Of a stretch of DNA of 7,458 bases, positions 6,742-7,458 are shown piece after piece. Origin of the DNA: Eubacterium sp. (GTDB taxonomy: Bacteria > Bacillota > Clostridia > Oscillospirales > Acutalibacteraceae). The DNA is taken from the NCBI GenBank assembly GCA_029059925.1, contig JAIDVA010000102.1, positions 1 through 7,458 on the forward strand. Direction: 5' to 3'. Position numbers and translations under genes: made by a program. The notes beneath the pieces were generated by a model that did not search any database, was not told the origin of the DNA, and worked only from the letters and a program-made list of their open reading frames with translations. The first letter of the stretch is position 1. Each line of letters begins with the position of its first letter.

Positions 6742-7458
6742 TTACTTTTTCTTTGCCTTGGTAATTGCGTAAAAAATAATATAAATAACACAGGCGGTAA
6801 TCATAGCATTAACAGATGCGATACCAGCCTTAACAAGATTGCCGACAACAGCACCTGCAATTACGCCAAGAATAGAGCCTATATTAACCTTGCTCTCAAC
6901 AACAGAATCCTCTTTATAGTTATCCTTATTGAGGAAGAAATCAAGCATAATAATTGCACCTACCGGAGGAAGGGTTGCATTAAGGATATTGAGGAATGAA
7001 ACAAAGTTGTTATAAAGCCAGATAGCAGTTACAGTACCAACAACACCTGCCACAAGCACCATAGGACGCTTGCGCACCTTTGTTATGTTTGAAAGACCGA
7101 GACCTGAGGTGTAAAGCGCATTGTCATTCGTAGTCCAGATATTTGCACCAAGCACAATAAGTGCAGGTACAAGCAGTCCCTGAGCAATCATTACATAGAA
7201 AATGTCATCCTTACCTGTGAATGCACCGCCGACAGCACCAAATGCAAACATCAGCGTATTACCGATAAAGAAAGCAATTACTGTTGTAATAACTGCTATC
7301 TTGTTTGATTTAGCAAAACGGGTGAAATTAGGAGTTGCTGTACCGCCGCTGACAAACGAGCCGATAACCAGGCCTACACCTTCAAAAATACTGAGCTCAC
7401 CTGAATTTTTAGCAAAAATAGCAACAAGTCCTCCACCCTCATTCGTTGAGGTAATCAT
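6742..7458 (-). CDS. codB: Cytosine permease CodB, C-terminal part (5' end outside window)
   Basis: Nucleobase transporter of the NCS1 family that brings cytosine through the cytoplasmic membrane for the deaminase encoded next. The visible 238 residues match the C-terminal half or so of E. coli CodB as I recall it (about 419 residues). Shared segments include VGLVIGSFVSGGT (28-40), the block IWTTNDNALY (107-116) in the transport core, and WLYNNFV followed by PPVGAIIMLDFFLN. Several hydrophobic membrane segments are obvious (about 25-42, 55-78, 88-106, 133-150, 160-175, 193-208, 213-233), and the protein ends in a basic cytoplasmic tail (KAKKK). The ATG at the very edge is an internal methionine, not the start, because the first several membrane segments are missing. 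The stop lies 15 bases before codA, and the codA Shine-Dalgarno overlaps it, so the two genes form an operon. The promoter and any purine or pyrimidine control element lie upstream, outside this window. Confidence 0.95.
   Translation of the reverse strand: MITSTNEGGGLVAIFAKNSGELSIFEGVGLVIGSFVSGGTATPNFTRFAKSNKIAVITTVIAFFIGNTLMFAFGAVGGAFTGKDDIFYVMIAQGLLVPALIVLGANIWTTNDNALYTSGLGLSNITKVRKRPMVLVAGVVGTVTAIWLYNNFVSFLNILNATLPPVGAIIMLDFFLNKDNYKEDSVVESKVNIGSILGVIAGAVVGNLVKAGIASVNAMITACVIYIIFYAITKAKKK

Noticed and set aside
7456..7458. ATG at the window edge as the codB start
   Set aside because: The protein from there lacks the N-terminal membrane segments of CodB, and the sequence is collinear with the middle of the family. 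The true start is outside.

Overview
Every gene in this window lies on the minus strand, so the biological reading order runs from base 7458 down to base 1. Base composition is moderately AT-rich, the Shine-Dalgarno sites are strong (AGGAG, GGGGAGG), and greA sits directly before lysS. The protein sequences look clostridial. Together these suggest an anaerobic Clostridia member, perhaps an Oscillospiraceae/Ruminococcaceae-type gut bacterium. That placement is an inference from style and gene order, not a database match.

Layout in transcription order. (1) A codB-codA unit for cytosine uptake and deamination: the C-terminal part of the permease (cut by the window edge), then a complete cytosine deaminase, closed by a 12-bp stem-loop at 5439-5476. 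(2) A textbook sigma-A promoter (TTGACA, 17 bp, TATAAT) at 5342-5370, which starts a greA-lysS unit. The lysyl-tRNA synthetase is longer than usual and carries about 112 extra N-terminal residues that look like two YegP-type (DUF1508) repeats. (3) A 108-base gap with a strong hairpin and a 15-base palindrome resembling a CodY box. (4) ilvD (dihydroxy-acid dehydratase), followed after 4-5 bases by a membrane-anchored sortase-fold protein. One base after that begins a further exported or membrane protein, which runs off the window.

The housekeeping genes are ordinary apart from the lysS fusion. The two less ordinary items are that YegP-LysRS fusion and the sortase-like protein. The latter keeps the cysteine of the sortase active site but has tyrosine where the catalytic histidine should be and no arginine at the usual third position, so it looks like a pseudo-sortase. 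Its tight coupling to an unrecognised exported protein suggests the two work together at the cell surface. Their position behind ilvD may be only transcriptional convenience. There are no RNA genes, insertion sequences, CRISPR arrays or gene-free stretches above 300 bases.
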